The notes: generated from the letters alone by a model not told the origin. Shown: positions 7,937 to 17,397, counted from the first letter of the stretch. The stretch is 64,000 nucleotides of DNA from Puniceibacterium antarcticum (GCF_002760615.1 NZ_AWWI01000121.1:1-64000), one strand, 5' to 3'. Numbers and translations are program-made.

Positions 7937-9451
7937 GTGACGCAGATCAAAGGCTGGGGGCCTTTCATGGGCGAAACCGTAAAGACACTGAGCCAGCTGG
8001 GCCTGACCGCCCGGGCAGGACGCGATGCGCAGATCCGGGGCGTGGCGGTGGACAGCCGCGATGTGAAGCCGGGCTATCTGTTTGCCGCCCTGCCGGGCAC
8101 GCGCATTCATGGCGCGACCTTTATCCATTACGCGCTGAGCCTGGGCGCGACGGCGATCCTGACGGACGCCGACGGGGCGCGCATTGCGCGGACGGAGTTG
8201 GCGGCGTCGCGAGCGGCGCTGGTGATTGCCGCAGATCCGCGCCAGACGCTGGCCTTTACCGCGGCGCTGTGGTTCGGCGAGCAGCCCGAAACCATGGTGG
8301 CGGTGACCGGAACAAACGGCAAGACATCGGTTGCGACCTTTGTGCGCAAGATCTGGCAGGAGCTGGATCTGAGGGCGGTCAATGTCGGCACCACGGGGGT
8401 CGAGGGCGACTGGCAGGCGCCGCTGCGCCATACCACGCCCGAGCCGATCACCCTGCACCGCCTGCTGGCCGCGGCCGCCGAGGCGGGTGTCGCATATGGC
8501 GCGATGGAGGCGTCGTCGCACGGGCTGGAACAGCGTCGTCTGGACGGAGTGCAGCTGCGTGCGGCGGGGTTCACCAACTTCACTCAGGATCATCTGGATT
8601 ACCACGCGAGCTTTGAGGATTATTTTGCCGCCAAGGCGGGGCTGTTCGCGCGGGTTCTGCCCGAGGATGGCGTGGCGGTGGTCAACATTGACGATGCGCG
8701 CGGCATCGACATGGCGGCCATTGCCCGGGCGCGGGGGCAAGGGCTGATCACTGTCGGCACCGCAGAGGGCGCGCATCTGTGCCTGATGGCGCAACGCTAT
8801 GATGCCACCGGGCAGGAGGTGCGCGTTCGCTGGGATGGCCGCGTGCGCCAGATGCGGCTGGATCTGATCGGCGGCTTTCAGGCGGAAAACGTGCTGCTGG
8901 CGGCGGGGCTGGTCATTGCCTGCGGCGCGGATGCTGACCGTGTCTTTGACACCCTGCCGTTCCTGAACACCGTGCGGGGGCGGATGCAGCTGGCGGCGAC
9001 CCGCGAAAACGGTGCGGCGGTCTATGTGGATTTTGCCCATACGCCCGATGCGGTGGACAAGGCGATCCGTGCACTGCGCCCGCATGTGATGGGCCGTCTG
9101 GTGGCCATCGTCGGCGCCGGGGGCGACCGCGATCCGGGCAAGCGCCCGCTGATGGGCAGTGCTGCCATGGGGGCGGCGGATCAGGTCATTGTGACCGATG
9201 ACAATCCGCGTTCGGAAGATCCTGCGCTGATCCGCGCCGCCGTGATGGAGGGTGCGCCGGGAGCGATGGAAGTCGGTGACCGGGCCGAGGCGATCCTGCG
9301 CGGCGTTGACGCGCTGGGGCCGGGTGATGCGTTGCTGATCTGCGGCAAGGGGCACGAGACCGGCCAGATCGTGGGCGATACGGTGTTTCCCTTTGACGAT
9401 GCCGAACAGGCGAGCCTTGCCGTGTCGGCGCTGGATGGGAACATGGCATGA
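7937..9451 (+). CDS. murE: UDP-MurNAc-L-Ala-D-Glu:meso-DAP ligase MurE
   Basis: The enzyme adds meso-diaminopimelate to UDP-MurNAc-L-Ala-D-Glu in the cytoplasm. The Mur ligase P-loop GTNGKTS is near residues 125-131. The DNPR motif typical of DAP-adding MurE enzymes occurs as DDNPRSEDP around residue 420. The GTG start at 7937 follows GAAGGGGG; an in-frame ATG at 7967, ten codons on, also has a purine-rich site and gives an N-terminus closer to many relatives. The stop overlaps the murF start by 4 bases. Confidence 0.95.
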   Translation: MTQIKGWGPFMGETVKTLSQLGLTARAGRDAQIRGVAVDSRDVKPGYLFAALPGTRIHGATFIHYALSLGATAILTDADGARIARTELAASRAALVIAADPRQTLAFTAALWFGEQPETMVAVTGTNGKTSVATFVRKIWQELDLRAVNVGTTGVEGDWQAPLRHTTPEPITLHRLLAAAAEAGVAYGAMEASSHGLEQRRLDGVQLRAAGFTNFTQDHLDYHASFEDYFAAKAGLFARVLPEDGVAVVNIDDARGIDMAAIARARGQGLITVGTAEGAHLCLMAQRYDATGQEVRVRWDGRVRQMRLDLIGGFQAENVLLAAGLVIACGADADRVFDTLPFLNTVRGRMQLAATRENGAAVYVDFAHTPDAVDKAIRALRPHVMGRLVAIVGAGGDRDPGKRPLMGSAAMGAADQVIVTDDNPRSEDPALIRAAVMEGAPGAMEVGDRAEAILRGVDALGPGDALLICGKGHETGQIVGDTVFPFDDAEQASLAVSALDGNMA

Positions 9452-10884
9452 GTTTGTGGAGCGCAGCCGAGGCCGCAGCGGCCACCGGGGGGCGTGCCAT
9501 CGGGGATTGGGTGGCGTCGGGCGTGTCCATCGACACCCGCACCCTGATGTATGGCGATCTGTTCGTGGCGCTGAAAGTGGCGCGCGACGGGCATGACTTT
9601 GTTGCGCAGGCACTGAAGGCCGGGGCGGCGGCGGCGTTGGTCGAGCGGGTGCCCGAGGGCGTGCCCGACGATGCGCCCCTGCTGATCGTGGCGGATGTGC
9701 AGGCCGGACTTGAGGCGCTGGGCGTGGCGGCGCGCGCGCGCTGCAAGGCGCGGGTGGTTGCGGTGACCGGGTCGGTTGGCAAGACCTCGACCAAGGAGAT
9801 GCTGCGCACCGTGCTGAGCGGGCAGGGGAAAACCCATGCCGCCGAGGCGAGCTATAACAACCACTGGGGCGTGCCGCTGACGCTGGCGCGGATGCCGCAG
9901 GATTCTGATTTCGCGGTGATCGAGATCGGCATGAACCACCCCGGAGAGATTGCGCCGCTGAGCCGCATGGCGCGCCCGCATGTTGCGCTGGTGACCATCG
10001 TGGCCCCGGCGCATCTTGCGGCCTTTGATGGCCTTGCGGGCATCGCGCGGGAAAAGGCGTCAATCGTCGAGGGGCTGGAGCCGAAGGGCGTGGCCATTCT
10101 GAACGGCGATCTGGACACGTCGGACATTCTGATCGACGCGGCGCGGGCCAAGGGTGCCAAGGTCGTGACCTTTGGCGAAAGTGCCGGCTGTCATCACCGG
10201 GTCAGCACCTTGCGGATCGGGGACAAGGCCACCGTGGTGCAGGGGCGGGCCTGGCGCACGCCGGTGCTGTACAAAATTTCGGTTCCGGGGCGGCATTTTG
10301 CGGTGAACGCCATGGGTGTGGTCGCCACGGCCTGGGCGCTGGGCTTGGACCGTGCCACGGCGCTGGCGGATCTGGGTCGCTGGCAACCGGGCGCCGGGCG
10401 CGGCATGCGCGAGACCATCGCCATGGATGCGGTCGAGACCCAGATGACTTTTGAGCTGATCGACGATGCCTATAACGCCAATCCCGCCTCGATGGCGGCG
10501 GCGCTGGAGGTGCTGGCGGCGGCTGAGGTGCACAACGACCTTGGCCGGGTCAGCAAGGGCCGCCGTATCGCCTATCTTGGCGACATGAAAGAGCTGGGCG
10601 AATCCGAGACAGCACTGCATGCGCAATTGGCCGAGCAGGTGGCGATGGAGAAGATCGACGTTGTGCATTGCGTGGGTCCGCTGATGCACACCCTGTACGA
10701 GGCGCTGCCGATCGAAAAGCGCGGACGCTGGACAAAAACCAGCGTTCAGATGTCCGAAACGGTGCGCCACGATCTGGACGCAGGCGATGTTGTGCTGGTC
10801 AAGGCATCGTTGAGCATGGGTTTGGCGCGTGTGGTTGACGCGATCCGCAAAATGCGCCAAGGCGCGGGCTTGGCTGACGCCTGA
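9448..10884 (+). CDS. murF: UDP-MurNAc-tripeptide:D-Ala-D-Ala ligase MurF
   Basis: The 478-residue ATP-dependent ligase adds D-Ala-D-Ala to the UDP-MurNAc tripeptide, completing the cytoplasmic pentapeptide precursor. The P-loop GSVGKTST lies near residues 108-115, the central-domain block EIGMNHPGEI around 158-167, and DDAYNANPASM near 339-349. It is coupled to murE (ATGA overlap) and precedes mraY by 33 bases, which matches the pathway order from MurF product to lipid I. Confidence 0.95.
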   Translation: MSLWSAAEAAAATGGRAIGDWVASGVSIDTRTLMYGDLFVALKVARDGHDFVAQALKAGAAAALVERVPEGVPDDAPLLIVADVQAGLEALGVAARARCKARVVAVTGSVGKTSTKEMLRTVLSGQGKTHAAEASYNNHWGVPLTLARMPQDSDFAVIEIGMNHPGEIAPLSRMARPHVALVTIVAPAHLAAFDGLAGIAREKASIVEGLEPKGVAILNGDLDTSDILIDAARAKGAKVVTFGESAGCHHRVSTLRIGDKATVVQGRAWRTPVLYKISVPGRHFAVNAMGVVATAWALGLDRATALADLGRWQPGAGRGMRETIAMDAVETQMTFELIDDAYNANPASMAAALEVLAAAEVHNDLGRVSKGRRIAYLGDMKELGESETALHAQLAEQVAMEKIDVVHCVGPLMHTLYEALPIEKRGRWTKTSVQMSETVRHDLDAGDVVLVKASLSMGLARVVDAIRKMRQGAGLADA

Positions 10885-10917
10885 GGGCGCAAAAAGACCT
10901 GAACAAGGACAAGCGAC

Positions 10918-12000
10918 ATGTTGTACTGGCTGACCGGACTGTCGGATGGCGGAGATTTCTTCAACCTTTTCCGTTATATCACCTTTCGTGCCGGCGGGGC
11001 CTTTATCACCGCGCTGGTGTTCGGGTTCATCTTTGGTCTGCCGCTGATCAACGTGCTGCGCCGCAGTCAGGGCAAGGGTCAGCCGATCCGGTCCGACGGC
11101 CCCGAGGGGCATTTCATCAAGGCCGGTACGCCGACCATGGGTGGTTTGCTGATCGTTGGCGCGCTGCTGACCTCGACTTTGCTTTGGGCGCGGCTGGACA
11201 ATCCGTTCATCTGGATGGTGCTGTTTGTCACCATGTCCTTTGCCGCCATCGGTTTTGCCGATGATTACGCGAAGGTGCGCAAGCAAAGCTCGGCCGGGGT
11301 GTCGGGGCGGGTGCGGTTGCTGCTGGGCTTTCTGATTGCCGGGATCGCGGCCTACTGGGCCTCTGTCTATCATCCCGCAGAGCTGACCAACGAGCTGGCG
11401 CTGCCGGTGTTCAAGAACACGCTGATCCATATGGGGTGGCTGTTTATCCCGTTTGCGATGTTCGTCATCGTCGGGTCGGCCAATGCGGTGAACCTGACCG
11501 ATGGTCTGGATGGCCTTGCCATCATGCCGGTGATGATTGCGGCTGGCACGCTGGGTGTGATCGCCTATGCGGTGGGGCGGGTCGACTTTTCCGACTACCT
11601 TGATGTGCATTATGTGCCGGGCACGGGCGAGATCCTGATCTTTACGGCGGCGCTTATCGGCGGGGGACTGGGCTTTTTGTGGTATAACGCGCCCCCAGCG
11701 GCGGTGTTCATGGGCGATACCGGATCTCTGGCTCTGGGTGGGGCACTGGGTGCGATTGCGGTCGCGACCAAGCACGAGATCGTGCTGGGCATTGTCGGCG
11801 GGCTGTTTGTGGTCGAGGCGCTGTCGGTCATCATTCAGGTGCTCTATTTCAAACGCACGGGTAAACGTGTGTTCCTGATGGCACCGATCCATCACCACTA
11901 TGAAAAGAAGGGCTGGGCCGAGCCGACCATCGTGATCCGGTTCTGGATCATCTCGCTCATCCTTGCCATCATTGGCCTTGCGACGCTGAAGGTCCGCTGA
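10918..12000 (+). CDS. mraY: Phospho-MurNAc-pentapeptide translocase MraY
   Basis: This 360-residue polytopic inner-membrane enzyme (about ten membrane segments) transfers phospho-MurNAc-pentapeptide to undecaprenyl phosphate, making lipid I. Family motifs are intact: the Asp pair in [10 protein letters not shown] near residue 115, [10 protein letters not shown] near 192-201, and the histidine-rich [11 protein letters not shown] near 323-333. The ATG follows AAGGACAAG. About 190 non-coding bases separate it from the next gene, so the tight coupling of the cluster relaxes here. Confidence 0.96.
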   Translation: MLYWLTGLSDGGDFFNLFRYITFRAGGAFITALVFGFIFGLPLINVLRRSQGKGQPIRSDGPEGHFIKAGTPTMGGLLIVGALLTSTLLWARLDNPFIWMVLFVTMSFAAIGFADDYAKVRKQSSAGVSGRVRLLLGFLIAGIAAYWASVYHPAELTNELALPVFKNTLIHMGWLFIPFAMFVIVGSANAVNLTDGLDGLAIMPVMIAAGTLGVIAYAVGRVDFSDYLDVHYVPGTGEILIFTAALIGGGLGFLWYNAPPAAVFMGDTGSLALGGALGAIAVATKHEIVLGIVGGLFVVEALSVIIQVLYFKRTGKRVFLMAPIHHHYEKKGWAEPTIVIRFWIISLILAIIGLATLKVR

Positions 12001-12193
12001 TCTGTCCATGCGCGCACTGGCGTGATCTGAGCGCCGCTGAGGGGGTGTGAATCATTCTGCCAGAGGGGCTCTGCCACCTCTGCCTGCATGCGGGCTGTAA
12101 CATGCCTGCCGGGGTTTTGGCGTGCGGTTGCGCAGATCTGGCTTTTTGCGCTGCGTCCCCTAGTGTTCTGTTCAGGATGGGCAGGAGGCAGAT

Positions 12194-13420
12194 GTGCGGG
12201 ACGGGACCATAGGAATAGAGGCACCGGTGATCACCGGTGCGGCGCGGCCGGGGCTGTGCACCGATTGCGGTGTGTCGCGGATGGGCGATGGCAAGGGCTG
12301 CGGCGCGGCCTGTCAGTTCATCCAGCCGGATTATCCGGGGCTTGAGGCGCGGGTTCACGGGCGGGTGGCCGACCCCGGTCAGGGGGATGAGGCATTTTTT
12401 GGCGTGACGCTGGCCATGCACCGCGCGCGGCTGGTGCCTGCGGCCAGCGGCGCGCAATGGACGGGGCTGACCACTGCACTGGCCGAGGCGCTGTTGCGCA
12501 GCGGCGCGGTGGAGGCGGTGCTGGCCACCGCGCCGGACCCCGAAGACCGCTGGAAGCCGCTGCCGGTGATCGTGACCGACCCGGACGAGATGGCCCGCTG
12601 CCGGGGCATGCGCATGGGATTTGGCCCGCTTCTGGCGCTGCTGGAGCCTGCGGCGGCGGCGGGGTACAAGCGCATCGCGGTGGTGGGCATTCCCTGTCAG
12701 GTCTATGCCCTGCGCGCGCTGGAGGCGCAGCTGGGGTTCGAGGCGATCACGGTGATCGGTACACCCTGTTCGGACAACACCACAACCGAGAATTTCCACC
12801 ATTTCCTGAGCCTGCTGGACTCGCGGCCCGAGACGATTTCCTATCTGGAGTTTCGCACGGATTTCAAGGTGGAGCTGCGCTTTGACGACGGGCGCAAGCG
12901 GCGGCTGGTGCCGTTCCTGTCGCTGCCGATTTCCGATCTGCCGGCAGACTTCTTTCCGATGACCTGCAAGACCTGCGTCGATTACACCAACCGGCTGGCG
13001 GATATCACCGTGGGCTACATGGGCGGCGATGGGGATCAGTGGCTGATCGTGCGCAACGAGCGGGGCGCCAAGGTGCTGGACCTGCTGGGTGAGCGGGTGG
13101 TCTTTGGCGCGCTGAGCGACAAGGGCAAGCGCGAGGGGGCGGTGAAGGGGTTCATGGCCAATACCGAGCGCGCCGCCGGGGGGATGCCCTTGCGGCGGAT
13201 GCCGGACTGGCTGCGCCCGGTGGTGTCGTTTCTGCAGCCGCGGGTCGGGCCGCGGGGTCTGGAGTTCGCCCGGGCGCGGGTCGAGATGAAGGCGGTAGAG
13301 ACGATCCTGCATCTGCGCCGGGCCTATCCGGCGCGGATCAAGAACATGGTGCCGGGCCATGTCTGGCGGGTGGCGGCACGCTATGGGCTGGTCCCGGGTG
13401 AGGGTGAACGGCGGGACTGA
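12194..13420 (+). CDS. FrhB-like (coenzyme F420 hydrogenase beta subunit family) Fe-S flavoprotein
   Basis: The protein has 408 residues and starts at a GTG placed five bases after a perfect AGGAGG. An N-terminal cysteine cluster (Cys22, 25, 36, 40) looks like an Fe-S site. Family cysteines appear at IPCQ (168), TPCSDN (192) and the TCKTC pair (258, 261). The architecture matches FrhB-N/FrhB-C proteins, a group that includes ferredoxin-dependent vinyl reductases (BciB) and hydroxymethyl-chlorophyll reductases as well as F420 enzymes. The substrate cannot be told from sequence. Alphaproteobacteria of this type are not known for F420-dependent hydrogenase, so that name describes only the fold. 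Its place between mraY and murD is unusual. Confidence 0.8.
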   Translation: MRDGTIGIEAPVITGAARPGLCTDCGVSRMGDGKGCGAACQFIQPDYPGLEARVHGRVADPGQGDEAFFGVTLAMHRARLVPAASGAQWTGLTTALAEALLRSGAVEAVLATAPDPEDRWKPLPVIVTDPDEMARCRGMRMGFGPLLALLEPAAAAGYKRIAVVGIPCQVYALRALEAQLGFEAITVIGTPCSDNTTTENFHHFLSLLDSRPETISYLEFRTDFKVELRFDDGRKRRLVPFLSLPISDLPADFFPMTCKTCVDYTNRLADITVGYMGGDGDQWLIVRNERGAKVLDLLGERVVFGALSDKGKREGAVKGFMANTERAAGGMPLRRMPDWLRPVVSFLQPRVGPRGLEFARARVEMKAVETILHLRRAYPARIKNMVPGHVWRVAARYGLVPGEGERRD

Positions 13421-13536
13421 GGTTAGGGTGTGCCGCTTGCAGGCGGGCTTCGGGGCGCTGTCCTGCTCATGCAGGGGCGGATGAGAGGGGGGCGGAGGTG
13501 CTGCCCTCACCGCTTTGGGTCAGTCGAGAGGTGACC

Positions 13537-13694
13537 GGCGGCTCTGCCCCCGGTCGCGCCGGGGAGGTTGAGACGTGGATCCGGGGGCTCTGCCCCCGTC
13601 GCGCCGGGGCGGATGAGACGTGGGTCCGGGGGCTCTGCCCCCGGTCGCGCGGGCGCGACTCCCCCGGGATATTTTTGGGCAGATGAAACCGGGG
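13537..13694 (+). repeat. CCCGGGATATTT repeat element with tandem GC hairpins (copy 1)
   Basis: Three hairpin units with the core GGCTCTGCCCCC begin near 13537, 13583 and 13628 (period 45-46), each followed by a GTCGCGC stretch. The array ends in the conserved core CCCCCGGGATATTTTTGGGC, AGATGAAA, then CCGGGG. It fills most of the 335-base gap between the FrhB-like gene and murD. Four related copies occur elsewhere in the window. The hairpins could act as transcription or mRNA-stability signals, but that is inference. Confidence 0.75.
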
Positions 13695-13755
13695 AGGCTC
13701 TGGCAAGGGAGGGCGGGATCGGATAGCGCTGGCGCAGGTTTTCTTTGGGGGCAAC

Positions 13756-15183
13756 ATGATACCGGTTCAGGGATTTGAAGGTCAGAACGTGGCCGTGCTG
13801 GGGCTGGGACGCTCTGGGCTTGCGGCGGCGCGGGCGCTGGTTGCGGGGGATGCCGTGCCGGTCTGCTGGGATGACAGCCCAGAGGCGCGCGAACGTGCCA
13901 TGGCCGAGGGTTTTGCGGTGCGCGAACTGACCCGCGCCGGGGCGTTTGACGATATCGCCTCTCTGGTGGTCAGCCCGGGTATTGCGCATCTTTATCCGGC
14001 GCCCAATCCGGTGATCTCGGCCGCCTGGGCGGCGGGGGTGCCGGTTGACAATGATATCGGGATGTTCTTCCGCTCGCTCGCCCTGAGCGACTGGGATCAG
14101 TATGATGTGCTGCCGCGCGTGGTGGCGGTGACCGGGTCGAACGGCAAATCCACCACCTCTGCGCTGATCCATCATATCCTGAGCGAGTCGGGGCGGGAAA
14201 GCCAGCTGGCGGGAAACATCGGCCGGGGCGTGCTGGACATCGACCCGCCGGGAGAGGCGGGTGTCGTGGTGCTGGAGCTGAGTTCCTATCAGACCGATCT
14301 GGCCCGGTCCCTGACGCCGGATGTGGCGGTGTTCACCAATCTTTCGCCCGACCATCTGGACCGGCATGCAGGGCTTGGCGGCTATTTCGCGGCCAAGCGG
14401 CGGCTGTTTGCCGAAGGCGGCCCCGACCGCGCGGTGATCGGCGTCGACGAGGCTGAGGGGCAATATATGGCCAATCAGCTGAGCGAGGGGCCGGGGGATG
14501 ACCGGGTGATCCGCATCTCTTCGGGTCAGAAGCTGGGTGGTCCGGGCTGGGATGTCTTTGCGCGCAAGGGATTCCTGAGTGAATGGCGCAAGGGGCGGCA
14601 GGTGGCCTCTGTCGATCTGCGCGGCATCAAGGGGCTGCCGGGGGCGCATAACCATCAGAACGCCTGCGCCGCCTTTGCGGTGTGTCGCGCGCTGGGCATG
14701 GGACCCAAGCAGATCGAGGCGGCGCTGCACAGCTTCAGCGGGTTGCCGCACCGCAGCCAGATCGTGGCAGAGGCGGGTGGCGTGAGCTATGTGAACGATT
14801 CCAAGGCGACGAATGTCGATTCGGCCGTGAAGGCGCTGCTGGCTTTTGACAACATTCGCTGGATCTGTGGCGGATTGCAGAAGGACGGTGGGCTGGACGG
14901 GCTGGCACCGGGGCTGGGCAATGTGCGCAAGGCCTATGTCATCGGGCGCGAGGCCGCGGGGTTTGCGCTTGGCCTTGGCGGGACAGAGGCAGAGATCTGC
15001 ACCACGATGCAGGTGGCCGTGGCCCATGCGATGGCAGAGGCCGAGCCGGGGGATGTGGTCCTGCTGGCTCCGGCGACGGCCAGCTTTGATCAATATGACA
15101 ATTTCGAGCAGCGCGGTAATGATTTCATGGCGCGGGTGCGCGAGGGGCTCGGCCTGAGCCAGGAGGTTTCGACTGAAAGCTGA
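13756..15183 (+). CDS. murD: UDP-MurNAc-L-alanine:D-glutamate ligase MurD
   Basis: The 475-residue cytoplasmic ligase adds D-Glu to UDP-MurNAc-L-Ala. The N-terminal UDP-binding Rossmann motif [15 protein letters not shown] spans residues 14-28. The Mur ligase P-loop GSNGKST is near 126-132, and the [14 protein letters not shown] block near 352-365 is typical of MurD. It is the last cell-wall gene in the window; the usual next genes (ftsW, murG, murC, murB, ddl, ftsQ, ftsA, ftsZ) do not follow. The repeat array upstream separates it from the coupled part of the cluster and may leave it under its own promoter. Confidence 0.95.
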   Translation: MIPVQGFEGQNVAVLGLGRSGLAAARALVAGDAVPVCWDDSPEARERAMAEGFAVRELTRAGAFDDIASLVVSPGIAHLYPAPNPVISAAWAAGVPVDNDIGMFFRSLALSDWDQYDVLPRVVAVTGSNGKSTTSALIHHILSESGRESQLAGNIGRGVLDIDPPGEAGVVVLELSSYQTDLARSLTPDVAVFTNLSPDHLDRHAGLGGYFAAKRRLFAEGGPDRAVIGVDEAEGQYMANQLSEGPGDDRVIRISSGQKLGGPGWDVFARKGFLSEWRKGRQVASVDLRGIKGLPGAHNHQNACAAFAVCRALGMGPKQIEAALHSFSGLPHRSQIVAEAGGVSYVNDSKATNVDSAVKALLAFDNIRWICGGLQKDGGLDGLAPGLGNVRKAYVIGREAAGFALGLGGTEAEICTTMQVAVAHAMAEAEPGDVVLLAPATASFDQYDNFEQRGNDFMARVREGLGLSQEVSTES

Positions 15184-15221
15184 GAGTCATCAGGCCATCC
15201 CCCTTGCGCGGGCCACATCGC

Positions 15222-15272
15222 GCGTCTGAGAGGCGGAGTTGTTGACTCAGCTCTGCCGCTTCAGACGTCGCA
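15222..15272 (+). terminator. Imperfect hairpin after murD, possible transcription stop
   Basis: CGTCTGAGAGGCGGAG and CTCTGCCGCTTCAGACG can pair with a few mismatches around a roughly 12-base loop, about 40 bases after the murD stop. There is no T-run, so it is not a classical intrinsic terminator. It could be a processing or stability element. Confidence 0.3.
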
Positions 15273-15320
15273 GGGCGCTTTGAGGGCTGGGTGGCCTGTG
15301 TAGACCAGAGGTGGACTTGG

Positions 15321-16010
15321 TCAGCTGTCGTGGATGGATTTGCGCAAAGGCGCCAGCAGGTTCATGTAGATCGCCTGCGGATGCACGACGCCCAGCTGCG
15401 CCGGTATTTCAGGCAGGTCCAGAATCTTGGCAATCGCAAAGCGGTGGATGCCGCCGCTCGCGCGCAGCAATGTGCCGTCGCGGCCCACGTGGATCAGGAT
15501 GCCGCCATGTTCGCGGCGGAAATACTCCGGCATTTCCGCCCGCGTCAGAAGACGGCCAAGGCGCTGAACCTCGTCGAACACACGATCAAGACCGGCGTAG
15601 CGGGCCATGACGTCCTCTCTGCTGGTGCAGGCGTCCGGAGTGCGGCCTTCGGCCACCTGGCGGATCATCTCCTGAACCTGTGGCGTCTGCTCCCACGGGA
15701 CGCCGTCGATAAAGTGCATTCTGCAGCTGTCGTACTTTATATAGCTTTCAACCCTCTGGCGTTGCAGGTCCCAGTCGCCATCCACGATGCGTCCACTTTG
15801 CTGACGTCGCAGGCTGCGGCCTTCCTTGCCCCTCGTGTAGTGAAAGTTCACATCGCGTGGCCGGACATAGATGCATTCATCCGACCTTGGGGCATCGGGG
15901 CCATAAAGGACGCGGTTCCACCAGTCGCGCATGGCCTTGCGCGGCACATGTGCTTCGATCGAGCGCCGCAGATTGAGCGGGTGCAGGGTGGGGTGGTCAG
16001 CAAAAGCCAT
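15321..16010 (-). CDS. ParB-like hypothetical protein
   Basis: The predicted protein has 229 residues and no signal peptide or membrane segment. It holds IVDGDWD (about residues 75-81), a Trp-rich middle, and near the C-terminus HVGRDGTLLRASGGIHRFAI, followed by a PEIPAQLGVVHP tail. That last block resembles the ParB/Srx fold nucleotide-binding motif (GxxR then G-x-H-R) found in small proteins near glycosyltransferase and sulfotransferase genes. The exact function is unknown. It interrupts the expected division/cell-wall gene order and is flanked by AT-richer non-coding DNA, which hints at insertion of this segment. The start codon has only a weak ribosome site. Confidence 0.6.
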   Translation of the reverse strand: MAFADHPTLHPLNLRRSIEAHVPRKAMRDWWNRVLYGPDAPRSDECIYVRPRDVNFHYTRGKEGRSLRRQQSGRIVDGDWDLQRQRVESYIKYDSCRMHFIDGVPWEQTPQVQEMIRQVAEGRTPDACTSREDVMARYAGLDRVFDEVQRLGRLLTRAEMPEYFRREHGGILIHVGRDGTLLRASGGIHRFAIAKILDLPEIPAQLGVVHPQAIYMNLLAPLRKSIHDS

Positions 16011-16191
16011 GGAGACGCCATCTGTAACAGTTAGTGGACTACTTTATGACGTTTCCATGATTTTTCAAGTTGGGTGAGGTGTGAGAATGCTCACAAACGG
16101 TTGAGCAGCCTGAAGCAATCAAGGCCCCGTGGAAGCACTTTGCTGCAGATTCGGCTGCTTTCCGCCGTGAGGGTGGTCTGTTGCAGATGGG

Positions 16192-17397
16192 CTAGCTGCG
16201 ACGGTCGCCCGCATTGGGAATCGCTGTTCGAATCGCTGTGCCGGCTGCGTGGCCCGACGACCAGGCCCATTGAAAGTTGTAGCCGCCCAGCCATCCGGTC
16301 ACATCCACCGCTTCGCCGATGAAATAGAGACCCGGAACGGTCTTGGACATCATGCTGGACGAGGACAGACCGTTGGTGTCGACGCCGCCCAGGGTCACTT
16401 CGGCGGTGCGGTAGCCTTCGGAGCCGCCGGGGGTCAGGATCCAGCGGCTGAGCGCGTCCGAAAGCGCGTCGATTCGCGTGTCGGACAAATCGCCAAGGTT
16501 GCCTTTGAAATCCATGCTCTGGGCCAGGTGGTCCACAAGGCGCGCAGGCAGGTGGCGGGCGAGTTCCGTGGTCAGGGCGCGCCGGCCTTCGGTCTGGCGC
16601 TTGTCGCGCAGGATCTGCGCCAGCGGGGTGGTCGGCAAGAGGTCGACGGCGATATCCCCGCCTTCCCGCCAGTAGCTTGAGATCTGAAGGATCGCCGGTC
16701 CCGACAACCCGCGATGGGTGAACAGCAGCGCCTCGTCGAAATGGGTGGTGCCGCTGGTCACGCGCGCCGGGGTGGCGATCCCGGCCAGCGGGACAAAGCG
16801 GTCTTCGGCAAAGGTGAGCGGCACGAGGCCGGGGCGGGTGTCGGTCATGGCCATGCCGAACTGCCGGGCAATGTCATAGGCGAGGCCGGTGGCGCCCATT
16901 TTGGGGATCGACTTGCCCCCGGTGGCGACTACCAGATTCTGCGCGGTGACGTTGGTGGTTTTGCCGTCGCGTTCGAGGGTGGCGGCAAAGCCGTCCTCTG
17001 TCTTGCGCAGATCGCTGATGCGGGTCTGCAGCCAGAGCTGGGCGCGCGCGGCCTCAGCTTCGGCCAGCAGCATGGCGACGATATCCTTGGCCGAGCGGTC
17101 ACAGAACAGCTGGCCCAGCGTCTTTTCATGCCAGGGGATCGCGTGGCGTTGCACGAGGTCGAGGAAATCCCACTGGGTGTAGCGGCTGAGCGCGGATTTG
17201 TGGAAATGCGGATTTTCGCCCAGGAAGTTTTTGAAATCGCTGTGCATATTGGTGAAATTGCAGCGCCCGCCGCCAGAAATCCGGATCTTTTCTCCGGGGG
17301 CGCGGGCGTGATCAATCAGCAAAGTGCCGGGGCCCGCATGGGCTGCTGCCATCAGGCCGGCTGCCCCGGCGCCCAGGATGAGGGTGGTCACGTTCAT
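16192..17397 (-). CDS. HI0933-family NAD(P)/FAD-dependent oxidoreductase
   Basis: This 401-residue flavoprotein begins at an ATG that places the dinucleotide-binding motif LGAGAAGLMAAAHAG at residues 7-21; longer in-frame extensions upstream have no family likeness. ISGGGRCNFTN (about 37-47) and a C-terminal GLYFIGEAVDVTGWLGGYNF block (about residues 354-373), which closes the FAD site, are family hallmarks. HI0933/YhiN proteins are conserved, probably cytoplasmic oxidoreductases; the substrate of most is not established. It is a single gene on the minus strand. Confidence 0.9.
   Translation of the reverse strand: MNVTTLILGAGAAGLMAAAHAGPGTLLIDHARAPGEKIRISGGGRCNFTNMHSDFKNFLGENPHFHKSALSRYTQWDFLDLVQRHAIPWHEKTLGQLFCDRSAKDIVAMLLAEAEAARAQLWLQTRISDLRKTEDGFAATLERDGKTTNVTAQNLVVATGGKSIPKMGATGLAYDIARQFGMAMTDTRPGLVPLTFAEDRFVPLAGIATPARVTSGTTHFDEALLFTHRGLSGPAILQISSYWREGGDIAVDLLPTTPLAQILRDKRQTEGRRALTTELARHLPARLVDHLAQSMDFKGNLGDLSDTRIDALSDALSRWILTPGGSEGYRTAEVTLGGVDTNGLSSSSMMSKTVPGLYFIGEAVDVTGWLGGYNFQWAWSSGHAAGTAIRTAIPNAGDRRS

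Noticed and set aside
7682-10063. A 793-codon minus-strand open frame opposite ftsI, murE and murF
   Set aside because: It crosses three well-supported cell-wall genes and its product is Arg/Ala/Pro-rich low-complexity sequence, an artefact of GC-rich codon usage.
12194-13420. Naming the FrhB-like gene as a true coenzyme F420 hydrogenase subunit
   Set aside because: No hydrogenase alpha or gamma subunit or F420 synthesis gene is in the window; only the fold assignment is safe.
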